The position numbers were made by a program, and so were the translations under genes. A stretch of 64,000 nt of DNA from JAUWCL01 sp964599375 (GTDB taxonomy: Bacteria > Krumholzibacteriota > Krumholzibacteriia > Krumholzibacteriales > Krumholzibacteriaceae), in NCBI GenBank assembly GCA_964599375.1, contig CAZREW010000002.1:1-64000 (forward strand). The letters run 5' to 3'. Positions 6,985-16,270 of this stretch are shown piece by piece. The notes under the pieces were generated by a model. The model made no database searches. It worked only from the letters and a program-made list of their open reading frames with translations, and was not told the origin of the DNA. The first letter of the stretch is position 1. Each line of letters begins with the position of its first letter.

Positions 6985-7963
6985 ACAGAGCTTCATGGAT
7001 TTCATGCTCCACCACCAGGAGCGCCACAACCGCAGCTACAAGTTCCTCGTCCTGATGGAGGCGCTCCAGGCGGCGGCAAAGTACATCCAGTACTTCTACC
7101 AGACCGGATCGATGAAGAATATCATGTGCGAGGCGGGGATCACGAACGTCCAGGGCGAGAGCGTGATGAAGATGGACGACGTCGCCGACTCGATCGTCCT
7201 GCACTATCTCGAGCGCTCGAACCAGGTCATATGCGCGGTCACCGAGGAGGAGGCCGACCCCGTCATGCTCAACGAGGAGGGCGGCCGCTACTTCGTCTAC
7301 TACGACCCGCTCGACGGCTCCAGCAACATCAAGCACAACCTCCCCGTCGGCTTCATGTTCGCCGTCGCCAAGCGCAACCTAGAAGGCCCGGAGGACAACC
7401 ACCTCAGAAAGGGCTCGGAGCTGCGCGCCGCGGGGATATACCTGATCCCCAACGGCGTCTTCACGATAGCTCTGGCCGACACGGGCGTCTTCCGCTTCCA
7501 CATGGACGAGACGATGACTTACGTCATCCCCGAGAACGCCGAGCGCCTGATGATGCCGGAGAACCCGAAGGGATGGGAGCTCTCTTTCAACTCCTCGAAC
7601 CGCGGGACCTTCGCCCCGCGCATACGCGAATGGATCGAGGAGAACGAGCCGGAGTACGCCTTCCGCTACATGGGATCGCTCGCCGGCGACTTCCACCGGC
7701 TCCTCTCCAACGGCGGGATGTTCCTCTACCCCGCCATAGTAAACCACCCCGACCCCTCGAAGAACCGCCCGAAGGGGAAGCTCCGCCTGCTCTACGAGGC
7801 GAACGTCGCCGCCTTCATCGCGAGGGAAGCGGGCGGGATGGCGATCGACGAGGATGGGAACGACATCCTCGAGATCATCCCCGAGACGCCGCACCAGCGC
7901 ACGGCGCTTTACGTCGGCTCCAGGCCGCTCGTCGAGAGCGTCAGGGAGATATTGATCTCGTAA
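6974..7963 (+). CDS. fbp: Fructose-1,6-bisphosphatase class I
   Basis: Gluconeogenic enzyme converting fructose-1,6-bisphosphate to fructose-6-phosphate; 329 residues, normal for class I. The metal and substrate motif DPLDGSSN is at 111-118. EEEAD around 91-95, FNSSN, and the C-terminal LYEANVAAFIAREAGG are also family signatures. GGAGAGG precedes the ATG. The start lies inside vapC by 11 bp. It ends 30 bp before the kinase gene, which converges on it. Confidence 0.93.
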   Translation: MKLEQSFMDFMLHHQERHNRSYKFLVLMEALQAAAKYIQYFYQTGSMKNIMCEAGITNVQGESVMKMDDVADSIVLHYLERSNQVICAVTEEEADPVMLNEEGGRYFVYYDPLDGSSNIKHNLPVGFMFAVAKRNLEGPEDNHLRKGSELRAAGIYLIPNGVFTIALADTGVFRFHMDETMTYVIPENAERLMMPENPKGWELSFNSSNRGTFAPRIREWIEENEPEYAFRYMGSLAGDFHRLLSNGGMFLYPAIVNHPDPSKNRPKGKLRLLYEANVAAFIAREAGGMAIDEDGNDILEIIPETPHQRTALYVGSRPLVESVREILIS

Positions 7964-7993
7964 TGGGATATAGTCCTGCCGATCATGTGCTGA

Positions 7994-10219
7994 TCACTTT
8001 TCCCATCCTGTCTTTCTCAGCAGGGTATCTATCTCCGGGCCCAGCACCCGAAGCTGCCTTGGAGCGATGCGGTTGAAGTTCAGCCACGCGTCCCTGACCT
8101 CTATCGCCTTTTTGATATGGCGGTACGCCTCCTCCGGGTCTCCCCTCGCCATAGATATCCACGCGAAGAAGGTCGGGGGTATGAATATTTTTTCCGCCGA
8201 ATCGAGCAGTTTCCCGAGATGCCTGTCACCCTCCGCGGTCCGGCCGGAGACAAAATCAGTCGCTGCGAGGATCATCCGGGTTACTGAAGCGCCGCCCGAG
8301 AGCTCCAGCGCCTTCTCTGCCTCGGCCGACGCTTCATCGAGGAGCGACTGGTCGAGATAGACGTTCGCCAGATGGTAGTGCGGCTGCCAGTGGGAGGGGT
8401 CCATCCCGATCGTCTCGTGCAGCATGGCGACAGCTTCATCCACTTTACCTGCGTAGAATAATATCATGGCGGACCAGGTATTGACTATAACGGAGAAAGG
8501 ATCGTAACGCTTCGCGATCCTGGGCTGTTCCAGAGCTTCATCCAGGCGTCCGTTCAGTATAAGGTGAAGCCCGTAGTTCACGCGCGAGATAGAATAGGTC
8601 GGATCGAGCTCCAGCGACCGTTTGAACTCACGCTCTGATTCGGGCCAGTTCCGGTCGTAGAGGAAGTAGTTGCCGGCGAGGACATCGTGCACCAGGGCCA
8701 TCTCCTCGTCGATCTCGAGAGCCTTCCTCGCGTTCGCCATCGACTTTTCGTACGCCTCTATCGGCGGCGTCGAACCCCAGTAAGCCTGGCTCTGGTACCA
8801 TACGGCGAGACCCGCGTATGCCGGCGCGAATCCGGGATCGATCGCCACGGCCTCCTCCAGGCATTCCCTGCTGAGGACCCAGCTCTCGGGCGTCATCAGG
8901 TTCCAGTTATACAATCCCTTGAGGTAGAGCGTATAGGCGTCGAGGTCGTCGGTATATTTTTTTACGAGCTCGGTTCCGGGCCTGGGCGCGAGCTTCACTT
9001 CGAGTTCATTGACGACGGAGCGCGCAATCTCGTCCTGGATGACGAAGATGTCCTCCATCTCCCGGTCGAAGCGCTCCGACCATATGTGATAACCGTCCTC
9101 CACGTTTATAAGCTGGACCGTGACCCTCAGCCTGTCACCGCTCTTTCGCACGCTCCCCTCGAGAATGTTCCCCACGTCCAGGCGGCGCCCGATCTCCCTG
9201 ATGTCCGTGTCCTTTCCCTTGAAGCTGAACGCGGAGGTCCGCGCCACCACGCGCAGGCCCTTCAGGCGGGTAAGGGCGTTGATGAGCTCTTCCGCCAGCC
9301 CGTCGCCGAAGAACTCGTTCTCGGGATCGGCGCTCATATTGACGAACGGCAGGACGGCGATCGAGGTCTCCTTTTCGTCAGCACGGTCTTCGACCAACGC
9401 TGTCCGGCTCTTCCGTGCTGCCGCTTCCAGCTCTTTCAGGAGATCGCTCATCCGCGGATACCTCTGCCCGGGATCCTTGGAGAGAGCCTTCCCTATGATC
9501 CGCTCCAGCTTTGCCGGTATGCCGCCGCGCAGTGACGACAGAGGCTTCGGCTCGCTGTTCAGGATAGAATAGATGACCGCCTGGTCGTATTCTCCGGGGA
9601 AAGGCAGGCGCCCGGTCACCATCTCGTAGAGCACGACCCCGAGCGACCAGATGTCCGAGCGCTCATCGACCTCGTCGCCGCGCGCCTGCTCGGGGCTGAT
9701 ATAAGCGACCGTTCCGAGGGTGGTCCCCTCTTTCGTGAGCATAGACCTGCCGCGCAGCTTCGCCAGGCCGAAGTCGACGATCTTGACCATACCGTCCTCC
9801 GTCAGGAGGATGTTCCCCGGCTTGATATCGCGGTGGATGACTCCCTTGTCATGAGCGGCCGTCAGCCCCCTGCAAGCCTGGACGGCTATATCGACAGCGC
9901 GGTCAGCGTCCAGAGGGCCGCTCATTACAATATCTTTCAGGCTGGAACCGCCGATACACGGCATAACGATGAAGGTACTTCCGCCGGATTCACCGATCTC
10001 GAATATGGAGCAGATATTGGGATGTTCAATGGCAGCGGCGGCTCTGGCCTCACGTATGAAGCGTCTGCTCGATTCCTCGTCTCCCGTAAGGCCGGGGGGC
10101 AGAAACTTCAGGGCCACATCGCGGCCCAGCTTCGTGTCGCGGGCGCGGTAGACCACACCCATCCCGCCCCGGCCAAGCTCTGAGAGGATCTTATAATGAG
10201 ATATTGTTTCCCCTAACAT
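7994..10219 (-). CDS. Ser/Thr protein kinase with TolB/FlgO-like and TPR domains
   Basis: A 741-residue Hanks-type kinase. The glycine loop GRGGMGVVY is at 16-24, the ATP-binding Lys at 38, HRDIKPGN at 129-136 and DFG at 149-151, so the catalytic site is complete. The kinase domain (about 9-270) is followed, with no membrane segment, by a region like the FlgO/adenylate-cyclase-associated domain (SIAVLPFVNMSADPENEFFGDGLAEELI). Tetratricopeptide repeats then run to the C-terminus. This domain order is found in bacterial regulatory kinases; substrates are unknown. It converges with fbp and shares a divergent AT-rich promoter region with the gene to its right. Confidence 0.9.
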   Translation of the reverse strand: MLGETISHYKILSELGRGGMGVVYRARDTKLGRDVALKFLPPGLTGDEESSRRFIREARAAAAIEHPNICSIFEIGESGGSTFIVMPCIGGSSLKDIVMSGPLDADRAVDIAVQACRGLTAAHDKGVIHRDIKPGNILLTEDGMVKIVDFGLAKLRGRSMLTKEGTTLGTVAYISPEQARGDEVDERSDIWSLGVVLYEMVTGRLPFPGEYDQAVIYSILNSEPKPLSSLRGGIPAKLERIIGKALSKDPGQRYPRMSDLLKELEAAARKSRTALVEDRADEKETSIAVLPFVNMSADPENEFFGDGLAEELINALTRLKGLRVVARTSAFSFKGKDTDIREIGRRLDVGNILEGSVRKSGDRLRVTVQLINVEDGYHIWSERFDREMEDIFVIQDEIARSVVNELEVKLAPRPGTELVKKYTDDLDAYTLYLKGLYNWNLMTPESWVLSRECLEEAVAIDPGFAPAYAGLAVWYQSQAYWGSTPPIEAYEKSMANARKALEIDEEMALVHDVLAGNYFLYDRNWPESEREFKRSLELDPTYSISRVNYGLHLILNGRLDEALEQPRIAKRYDPFSVIVNTWSAMILFYAGKVDEAVAMLHETIGMDPSHWQPHYHLANVYLDQSLLDEASAEAEKALELSGGASVTRMILAATDFVSGRTAEGDRHLGKLLDSAEKIFIPPTFFAWISMARGDPEEAYRHIKKAIEVRDAWLNFNRIAPRQLRVLGPEIDTLLRKTGWEK

Positions 10220-10251
10220 ACGAGCGGGATTCTATCATGGAGGTAAATCCA

Positions 10252-10329
10252 TATAAAATAAAAAATAATACTGATTTCAAGTCACATACCGCATGGCACT
10301 TGTAATGATTCCTGAAAAAGGCGTATAAT
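10252..10329. promoter_or_regulatory. Divergent AT-rich promoter region (kinase / glycosyltransferase remnant)
   Basis: On the plus strand TTGTAA (10300-10305), an 18-nt spacer and TATAAT (10324-10329) form a good promoter toward the decayed glycosyltransferase. On the minus strand TTGAAA (10275-10280) followed by an AT-rich stretch around 10252-10258 may serve the kinase; that one has a poor -10. No gene is present between 10220 and 10432. Confidence 0.45.
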
Positions 10330-10432
10330 ACCGGCAAGCGGTGAAACTACGATATAGATCTGACACTTATCCGCCCGGGGGCGACTCGCACCGCCTCCGC
10401 ATCGTTCTGTCTGTCTGGAGGGGAGGGATCGG

Positions 10433-10966
10433 ATGGCTCTGCCGTTTGATTCCGGCAGGACGAAGGGGGTCATTGCCGGCAACTGGGCTCTGATCCTCAT
10501 CATTCTCGCCGCCCTGGGGATTCGGACGATATTCTTCGTATCGCTGAAGCCCTGGGATAACGACGTCGCCGAACATCGCGTGCTCACAGACGACGCCCGG
10601 AGCTACCACTTTCTCGCCACGGGTATCGCCGAGACGGGTACGTTCGACAGGTTCGACGGCGGATTCTACCTCAGGACCCCGGGGTATCCCCTCTTTATCG
10701 CCGGCGTATACATTTTCTCCGGGCAGCGCCCCTGGGTCGTCCTCACCGCCCTTCTTGGCCTGTCGCTGATGTTCCGCGAGAGGAAAACGGCCTGGGCCCT
10801 TCTGCTTACGCTGTCGATCGCCTACTTCACTCTCGTACCCGGTGTATTCTGCCTGTGTAGATTCCGGATACCTGCCATACCATTCTATATGATCGCGTCC
10901 GCGTAAGGGATGACCTTCCTTTTCGATGCGGTAAAAAGCCGGATCAACGGGCAGAAAAGTACGTGA
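10433..10966 (+). pseudogene. Decayed GT39/ArnT-type glycosyltransferase: internal deletion plus nonsense codon
   Basis: The N-terminal part matches polyprenyl-phosphate-dependent membrane glycosyltransferases: one membrane helix, the catalytic-loop type motif DDARSYHFLATGIAETGTF, then RTPGYPLFIAGVY and GQRPWVV. Near residue 101 it jumps straight to the typical C-terminal helices (AWALLLTLSIAYFTLVPG, then RFRIPAIPFYMI), so several hundred central residues are missing. TAA at 10904-10906 interrupts the frame. The codons after it still encode a family-like tail (GMTFLFDAVKSRINGQKST) to a TGA at 10964-10966. The intact-looking start has GGAGGGG upstream. A genuine shortened protein of 157 residues is possible but unlikely. 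Confidence 0.65.
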
Positions 10967-11078
10967 ACACCTGAAGCTGCTGAGGTCACACCGCATATCA
11001 GGATATTTGATAACAGCATATTCATATCAATAACCCACCTTCGTGGTGCGGCATATGCGGCCTAACTCAATATCAGGG

Positions 11079-11107
11079 TTCAGGTTATTATCGATATATG
11101 TTATAAT
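11079..11107 (+). promoter_or_regulatory. Candidate promoter of the secreted repeat protein
   Basis: TTCAGG at 11079-11084, 17-nt spacer, consensus TATAAT at 11102-11107. The -35 is weak. TTATCGAT (11088-11095), the same octamer as at the vapBC promoter, lies in the spacer. The 226 bp from 10967 to 11192 carries no gene. Confidence 0.35.
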
Positions 11108-11192
11108 GCTTCTTCGGTTCTTTTTCGTTAATTACATGCGCGCAATGTCCGCCCCACCCGCATGGAAAAGATTGAAAGGATGGTGCGACCGA

Positions 11193-13622
11193 ATGAAAAA
11201 CAGTCATCTGTTCGCGAAGACGGTGTTCTGCCTGATCGTCGTCCTGCTTGTTCAGGCGGCTCCGGTGCTGGCCATCTGGCCCGAAGGCGGCGTGCCTCTA
11301 TGCACCGATGCCGCAAGTCAGACGGGGCCGGAGACAGTCAGCGACGGAGCGGGTGGTGCGATCATAGTCTGGATGGATATACGTGACGGAAACTACGACC
11401 TGTATGCCCGGCGTGTAGACGCCTCCGGAAACGCGCTCTGGCAATCTGACGGGATCCCGGTCTGCACCGACATATACAGCCAGTACTACCCGATGATCGT
11501 CTCCGACGGAAGCGGAGGAGCGATAATCGCGTGGTATGACCTCAGGAATACTACCGACTATGACATCTACGCGCAGAGGATAGACGCGTGGGGAACGCTC
11601 ATGTGGGCCAGGGACGGCGTGGCGGTATGCACCGCGGCCGAGAGCCAGGACTATGTGAAGTTAGTCGAGGATGGAGCCGGCGGGGCGATCCTGACATGGG
11701 AGGACGACCGCGGAGCGACTGTGGACGTGTACGCGCAGAGGATAGACGCATCGGGAACGGCCCTGTGGGCCGCAGGCGGAGTGATCGTATCAGGCGCCGC
11801 GAGCAGCCAGTACGGCCCCGAGATCGTCACCGACGGCGCCGGCGGAGCGATAGTGACATGGATCGACCTGCGCAACGCCAGCAGGGATATCTACGCGCAG
11901 TGGATCGACGCCGCGGGATTTGTCCACTGGACGATCGACGGTGTGCCGGTCTGCACGAACGCCGCCTATCAGGAGGACCCCGGGATCACAACCGACGGAG
12001 CAGGCGGAGCGATAGTGGCATGGTATGACCAGCGAAACGGCGTAAAAGACATATACGCGCAGCTCGTGGACGCGGACGGCGACGTACAGTGGGCAGTGAA
12101 CGGGATCCCCGTCTGCATCACGGCACAGGACAAATCTTACATCCACATGACCTCCGACAACAGGGGAGGTGTGGTCATAGCGTGGCAGGAATCGCGGTTC
12201 GGCAACAGGGACATATTCGCCCAGAGGATCAATAACAAGGGTGGCTTCCTCTGGGAGACCAACGGTGTTACGGTCTGCTCACACTACGCGGATCAGTACG
12301 ACCCGCACGTGATCCAGGACGGCAGCGAGGCGACAAACATCGTCTGGATCGACGGCCGCAGCAGTGTCACAGGCAACGATCTCTACGCGCAGAGGCTGGA
12401 TGGATACGGAATGCCCATGTGGCCCTCCCTCGGTGTCCCGGTCTGCGCCGAGCCCTACACCCAGACCGACATCGCTGTCGCTCCCGACGGCGCCGGAGGC
12501 GTGATAACGGCGTGGGCAGTAAACATCTCGAGTGTCTTCGATATCTACGCCCAGCAGACAGACCACCTTGGAAGGAACGGCTACTATCCCCCCGTCATAC
12601 ATTCGGTCGTCGACGTGCCAGGTGATGAGGGCGGCTTCGTGCGCGTGCTCTGGGACGCGCCTCCTTTCGACCCGCTGTCGGGGGACGTCACCGAGTACAC
12701 CGTCTGGCGGGCGCTCGAGACCCCGGCGGCTCCGATGATGGAAACAGGCGCCGGGCGGCTGACGGATATCGAAGAGCTGCCGGCGGCGGAGCTCAGGGAT
12801 GAGATCACGGTTCTGCGGCCCGCCCCGCTCCTGGGGGCCTCCTGGTACTGGGAGCTTGTCGCCACCCACCCGGCATACCGCCTCGAGAACTACTCGAGGA
12901 TCGCTGAGACCTACTTCGATTCAACGGCGGCTTGCGGCGACCCGCACTACTTCCAGGTGATCGCGCACACGGATGATCCGGGCACGTACTGGGTATCCGG
13001 GCCAGACAGCGGGTACTCCGTCGACAACCTCGCCCCCGCCGCGCCCCTCGGCCTCGAAGGGGAGCAGTTCTACTCCCCCGCGGGGCTGGGCCTCTCGTGG
13101 GAGCCGAACGGCGAGCCCGATCTGGCCGGATACGCCGTATACCGCGGCACATCGGAATCGTTCGTCCCAGGGGAATCGGACCTGCTCCTTAAAACGGACG
13201 GCACGGATTACTTCGACGGCGACTGGTCGTGGGAGCAGGGATATTGGTACAAGGTGGCAGCGGTCGATGTCCACGGGAACGAGAGCGTCTTCGCCGTCCT
13301 CGGTCCGGAGATGCTGACCGGCGATGACCCGATGCCTCTGCCCGGGGCGACCTTCCTCGCACAGAACTTCCCCAACCCGTTCAACCCCATCACCAGCATC
13401 GGATTCGGGATAAAGGAGCAGGGTCATGTCTCGCTCCGGATCTATGACGCGGCGGGAAGACTCGTAACGACTCTCGTCGATGAATCGAGACCGGCGGGAA
13501 ACTACACCACCGAATGGAACGGCCGGGATCATAACGGTTTGGCCGTCGCCAGCGGCATCTATTTTTACCGGCTGAAGACCACCGAGTTCGAGGAAACAAA
13601 AAAGATGGTCCTTTTGCGTTAA
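11193..13622 (+). CDS. Secreted repeat protein with FlgD-like C-terminal sorting domain
   Basis: An 809-residue exported protein. ATG at 11193 (MKNSHLFAKTVF) is chosen because it opens a standard signal peptide ending near PVLA. Residues 30-480 contain about nine repeats of roughly 48-50 residues with the core SDGAGGAIIVWxDxR..DIYAQRIDAxGxxLW, suggesting a beta-propeller or similar beta-repeat surface protein. Fibronectin-like segments follow. The C-terminal 85 residues (AQNFPNPFNPITSIGF, IYDAAGRLV, ASGIYFYRLKT, KKMVLLR) form the FlgD-like sorting domain found on secreted proteins of FCB-group bacteria. The lipoprotein gene starts 18 bp downstream. The ligand is unknown. Confidence 0.85.
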   Translation: MKNSHLFAKTVFCLIVVLLVQAAPVLAIWPEGGVPLCTDAASQTGPETVSDGAGGAIIVWMDIRDGNYDLYARRVDASGNALWQSDGIPVCTDIYSQYYPMIVSDGSGGAIIAWYDLRNTTDYDIYAQRIDAWGTLMWARDGVAVCTAAESQDYVKLVEDGAGGAILTWEDDRGATVDVYAQRIDASGTALWAAGGVIVSGAASSQYGPEIVTDGAGGAIVTWIDLRNASRDIYAQWIDAAGFVHWTIDGVPVCTNAAYQEDPGITTDGAGGAIVAWYDQRNGVKDIYAQLVDADGDVQWAVNGIPVCITAQDKSYIHMTSDNRGGVVIAWQESRFGNRDIFAQRINNKGGFLWETNGVTVCSHYADQYDPHVIQDGSEATNIVWIDGRSSVTGNDLYAQRLDGYGMPMWPSLGVPVCAEPYTQTDIAVAPDGAGGVITAWAVNISSVFDIYAQQTDHLGRNGYYPPVIHSVVDVPGDEGGFVRVLWDAPPFDPLSGDVTEYTVWRALETPAAPMMETGAGRLTDIEELPAAELRDEITVLRPAPLLGASWYWELVATHPAYRLENYSRIAETYFDSTAACGDPHYFQVIAHTDDPGTYWVSGPDSGYSVDNLAPAAPLGLEGEQFYSPAGLGLSWEPNGEPDLAGYAVYRGTSESFVPGESDLLLKTDGTDYFDGDWSWEQGYWYKVAAVDVHGNESVFAVLGPEMLTGDDPMPLPGATFLAQNFPNPFNPITSIGFGIKEQGHVSLRIYDAAGRLVTTLVDESRPAGNYTTEWNGRDHNGLAVASGIYFYRLKTTEFEETKKMVLLR

Positions 13623-13640
13623 CTGAAAGGAATATCAGGT

Positions 13641-15647
13641 ATGAACAGGGCCCTTGCGATACTCATCTGCATGCTTGCCATGGCCTCGTGCTCGGGGGAT
13701 TCCTCGGGCCCTGCCGATGACGGCGGCGGCAAGACCGAACAGTTCGCGGTCAGCTACACAGTCGAAAACGACAGGCCCGCTGAAGAGACGATCGCGGCCG
13801 TTTCGGGCGGTACCGTGGAGGCGACCGGGTCGAACGGAGTCGTCTACAGGCTGACCGTCCCCGCGGGAGCGCTCGCGACAGATACTCTGGTCACGATAAC
13901 CCCTGTCTCTGACCTTGCCGTAACGGGTCCCGGGACCTTCACCTGCGCCTCGAGCTGCCCCGAGATCGACTGCTGCGTCACCGGCGCCCTCTTCGAGCCC
14001 GAGGGGCTCGAGTTCGACACGCTCGTGACCCTCGAGATAATATTCCCGGCGGGCGAGGAGTTTCCCTTCGACAGCACGGCCGGCGTCTTCATGTTCGACT
14101 CTCCTTACAGCGTCATAGGGACCTGTGAGTCTGATGTGGATTTCGCGGCGAAGACGCTGACTGCGAAGATATGGCACTTCACCGGGTACGGGACGGCCGC
14201 CTCAGACTGCGAACGTCTGATCGGGCTGTACCTGGGCATGAAAGCGAACGCCGAGGCAATGGCCGGGACAAGAGGATTCTTCTACGACCTCTACAGCCTC
14301 GTCCAGCTCATCTCACTCAACAGGGCCTGCGACCCGGCCGGGATATCGGGGTGCCATGAGCTCTGCGAAGGATTGAATACGCTCGTGATGGCAGCCGCTC
14401 AGAGCGCTGTCGGCAGCCATCGCTCGGCGCTTCTTTTGCGGTATCCCGCCTCACCCACTTCGCCCGGCGAGATCGAGGACCTCACCGAAGAGCTCGACAG
14501 GGCGCAGTATTTCTCAGGCATTGAGGAGCTCTCTTACGATATGCAGAACTTCAGGGAGGCCGTTACCGGCAGGATACTCGCTATGGCGCAGACGCTCGCC
14601 GCAGAGGCCCGGTCGCTCTGCTCGGCCAGGGAATGTCTGGAAGGTCATAATCTCCTCTATTTCATAAAGGACCTCGGAGCGAAAGGTTACATCACCGACG
14701 CAGCTTTTCTCTCCCAGGTGGATCAGTGGCTCGAGGACTGCTGCGGCGGATGGCGCCTGTCGATGTCAATCGACAAGTCGGAGATCCTGCGCGCTGTCAT
14801 CAATCCGGGCGACGAGGATATGTGCGTGGCGACAGTCACCCTTAAGCTTACGACCAGTTCCGGCGAGCCGGTCGAGGGGGTCTACCTTGACGTTGACCTG
14901 GAGGACGGAGTCAACCTCGCAGGCGGCGATTCGGATGAGAACGGCGAGTACGAGGTATCCTTCTCCTCAGTCGCACTAGGATACGGCGAAAGGTTCTACT
15001 GCGTGGATATGCTTCAGAAGGAGATCACGTCTTCCGTCTACGACCCGGAACGGAGCGAGACGGTAGAGGCCGACCCCATAATAGTGACATTCCGTAACTT
15101 CACCGTGTCTACGACGGTGAATTACTCCTACACCGCCGTCAAGGACGAAGATACCGAGAACCACGGCACCACGACATGCACGATCATCGGGGGCGGGACG
15201 AACTACGCCAACACGATCGGTAACTGCGAGACGACCTGCACCGGCGTGATCACGCGCTCTTTCAATTCAGCGGGATGCACCAACGGCGAATGCGGGGAGA
15301 CGATAATGCTTGCCGGGGCCGAGGCGACTGGCTGCCTCCTCAGGCCGAATCTGGACTATGTCGACCGCGGCGACGGCGTGCGCATACCGGTCCTTCTGGG
15401 CCTGAACTTCCTTGCCACCCCGATAACCGACGGCGTGCATCTGCAGTCCTGCCTCGAGGGAGACTGTGTCGACTTCTGGACCGACCTGAGAAGCCGTGTG
15501 GAGTGGCCCGGATATGGCGGGATACCAGAATACTGGGAGATAAGCGCCGAAGGGGCCTTCGAGCCGCTGCACTGGACATTCTCGGAGACTTCGGAGACCT
15601 CCAGCAAGGAAGCGACGCTTACGATATCAGTCGAGGCGAGCCACTAG
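13641..15647 (+). CDS. Large lipoprotein with ZU5-like domain
   Basis: A 668-residue lipoprotein: signal peptide MNRALAILICMLAMASC with a lipobox at Cys17. Residues 50-90 (GGTVEATGSNGVVYRLTVPA, then LATDTLVTITPVS) match the ZU5-type beta domain seen in bacterial surface proteins. The middle is helical and cysteine-rich. The C-terminal third looks like an Ig-type carboxypeptidase-regulatory fold (TLKLTTSSGEPVEGVYLDVD). It follows the secreted repeat protein by 18 bp and is probably co-transcribed. It ends 5 bp before the stop of folE on the other strand. Function unknown. Confidence 0.7.
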   Translation: MNRALAILICMLAMASCSGDSSGPADDGGGKTEQFAVSYTVENDRPAEETIAAVSGGTVEATGSNGVVYRLTVPAGALATDTLVTITPVSDLAVTGPGTFTCASSCPEIDCCVTGALFEPEGLEFDTLVTLEIIFPAGEEFPFDSTAGVFMFDSPYSVIGTCESDVDFAAKTLTAKIWHFTGYGTAASDCERLIGLYLGMKANAEAMAGTRGFFYDLYSLVQLISLNRACDPAGISGCHELCEGLNTLVMAAAQSAVGSHRSALLLRYPASPTSPGEIEDLTEELDRAQYFSGIEELSYDMQNFREAVTGRILAMAQTLAAEARSLCSARECLEGHNLLYFIKDLGAKGYITDAAFLSQVDQWLEDCCGGWRLSMSIDKSEILRAVINPGDEDMCVATVTLKLTTSSGEPVEGVYLDVDLEDGVNLAGGDSDENGEYEVSFSSVALGYGERFYCVDMLQKEITSSVYDPERSETVEADPIIVTFRNFTVSTTVNYSYTAVKDEDTENHGTTTCTIIGGGTNYANTIGNCETTCTGVITRSFNSAGCTNGECGETIMLAGAEATGCLLRPNLDYVDRGDGVRIPVLLGLNFLATPITDGVHLQSCLEGDCVDFWTDLRSRVEWPGYGGIPEYWEISAEGAFEPLHWTFSETSETSSKEATLTISVEASH

Positions 15648-15652
15648 GGCGG

Positions 15653-16213
15653 CTACCACTTGTGCCTGTCGCCGCCGCGGATCAGGTCGAGGAACTCCAT
15701 CCTCGTCTTAGGGTCCTTGCGGAAGGCGCCGAGCATCGAGCTCGTTATGATCAGCGAGTCGCGCTTCTGAACCCCGCGCATCGCCATACATAGGTGCACG
15801 GCCTCTATGATAACGGCGACGCCGAGCGGCTCGAGATGATCCATCAGGGTCTTTGCGATCTGGTTGGTCAGCCGCTCCTGGACCTGGAGCCTTCGCGCGA
15901 AGATCTCCACGACGCGCGGGATCTTCGAGAGGCCGATGATCTTACCCTTGGGGATGTAAGCGACGTGGCACTTGCCGTAGAACGGGAGCACGTGGTGCTC
16001 GCAGAGGCTGTAGAGTGAGATGTCCCTGCAGATCACCATCTCGTCGTACTCTTCATCGAGGATGAATCCCCTCATCACCTTGTCGATGTCTTCCCTGTAC
16101 CCGCTCGTGAGGAACTCTAGCGATTCCTTCATCCTGCGGGGCGTGTCCCGGAGCCCCTCGCGCCCGGGGTCCTCTCCAAGGGCTATCAGTATCTCGCGTA
16201 CGTGCTCTTCCAT
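15653..16213 (-). CDS. folE: GTP cyclohydrolase I
   Basis: First enzyme of tetrahydrofolate (and queuosine/pterin) synthesis, converting GTP to dihydroneopterin triphosphate; 186 residues. The zinc ligands are all visible: Cys71 and His74 in SLCEHHVLPFYGKCHVAY, and Cys142 in HLCMAMRGV. GLSKIPRVVEIFARRLQVQERLT is the usual core signature. It is the last of three minus-strand genes (uridine kinase, nucleotidyltransferase-like, folE) with 57 bp before it. Confidence 0.95.
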   Translation of the reverse strand: MEEHVREILIALGEDPGREGLRDTPRRMKESLEFLTSGYREDIDKVMRGFILDEEYDEMVICRDISLYSLCEHHVLPFYGKCHVAYIPKGKIIGLSKIPRVVEIFARRLQVQERLTNQIAKTLMDHLEPLGVAVIIEAVHLCMAMRGVQKRDSLIITSSMLGAFRKDPKTRMEFLDLIRGGDRHKW

Positions 16214-16270
16214 CTCGGGCTCCCTCTATACGAGCGAAATCTCTTTTCCGGAATGTCCGGGAGGATAGTA

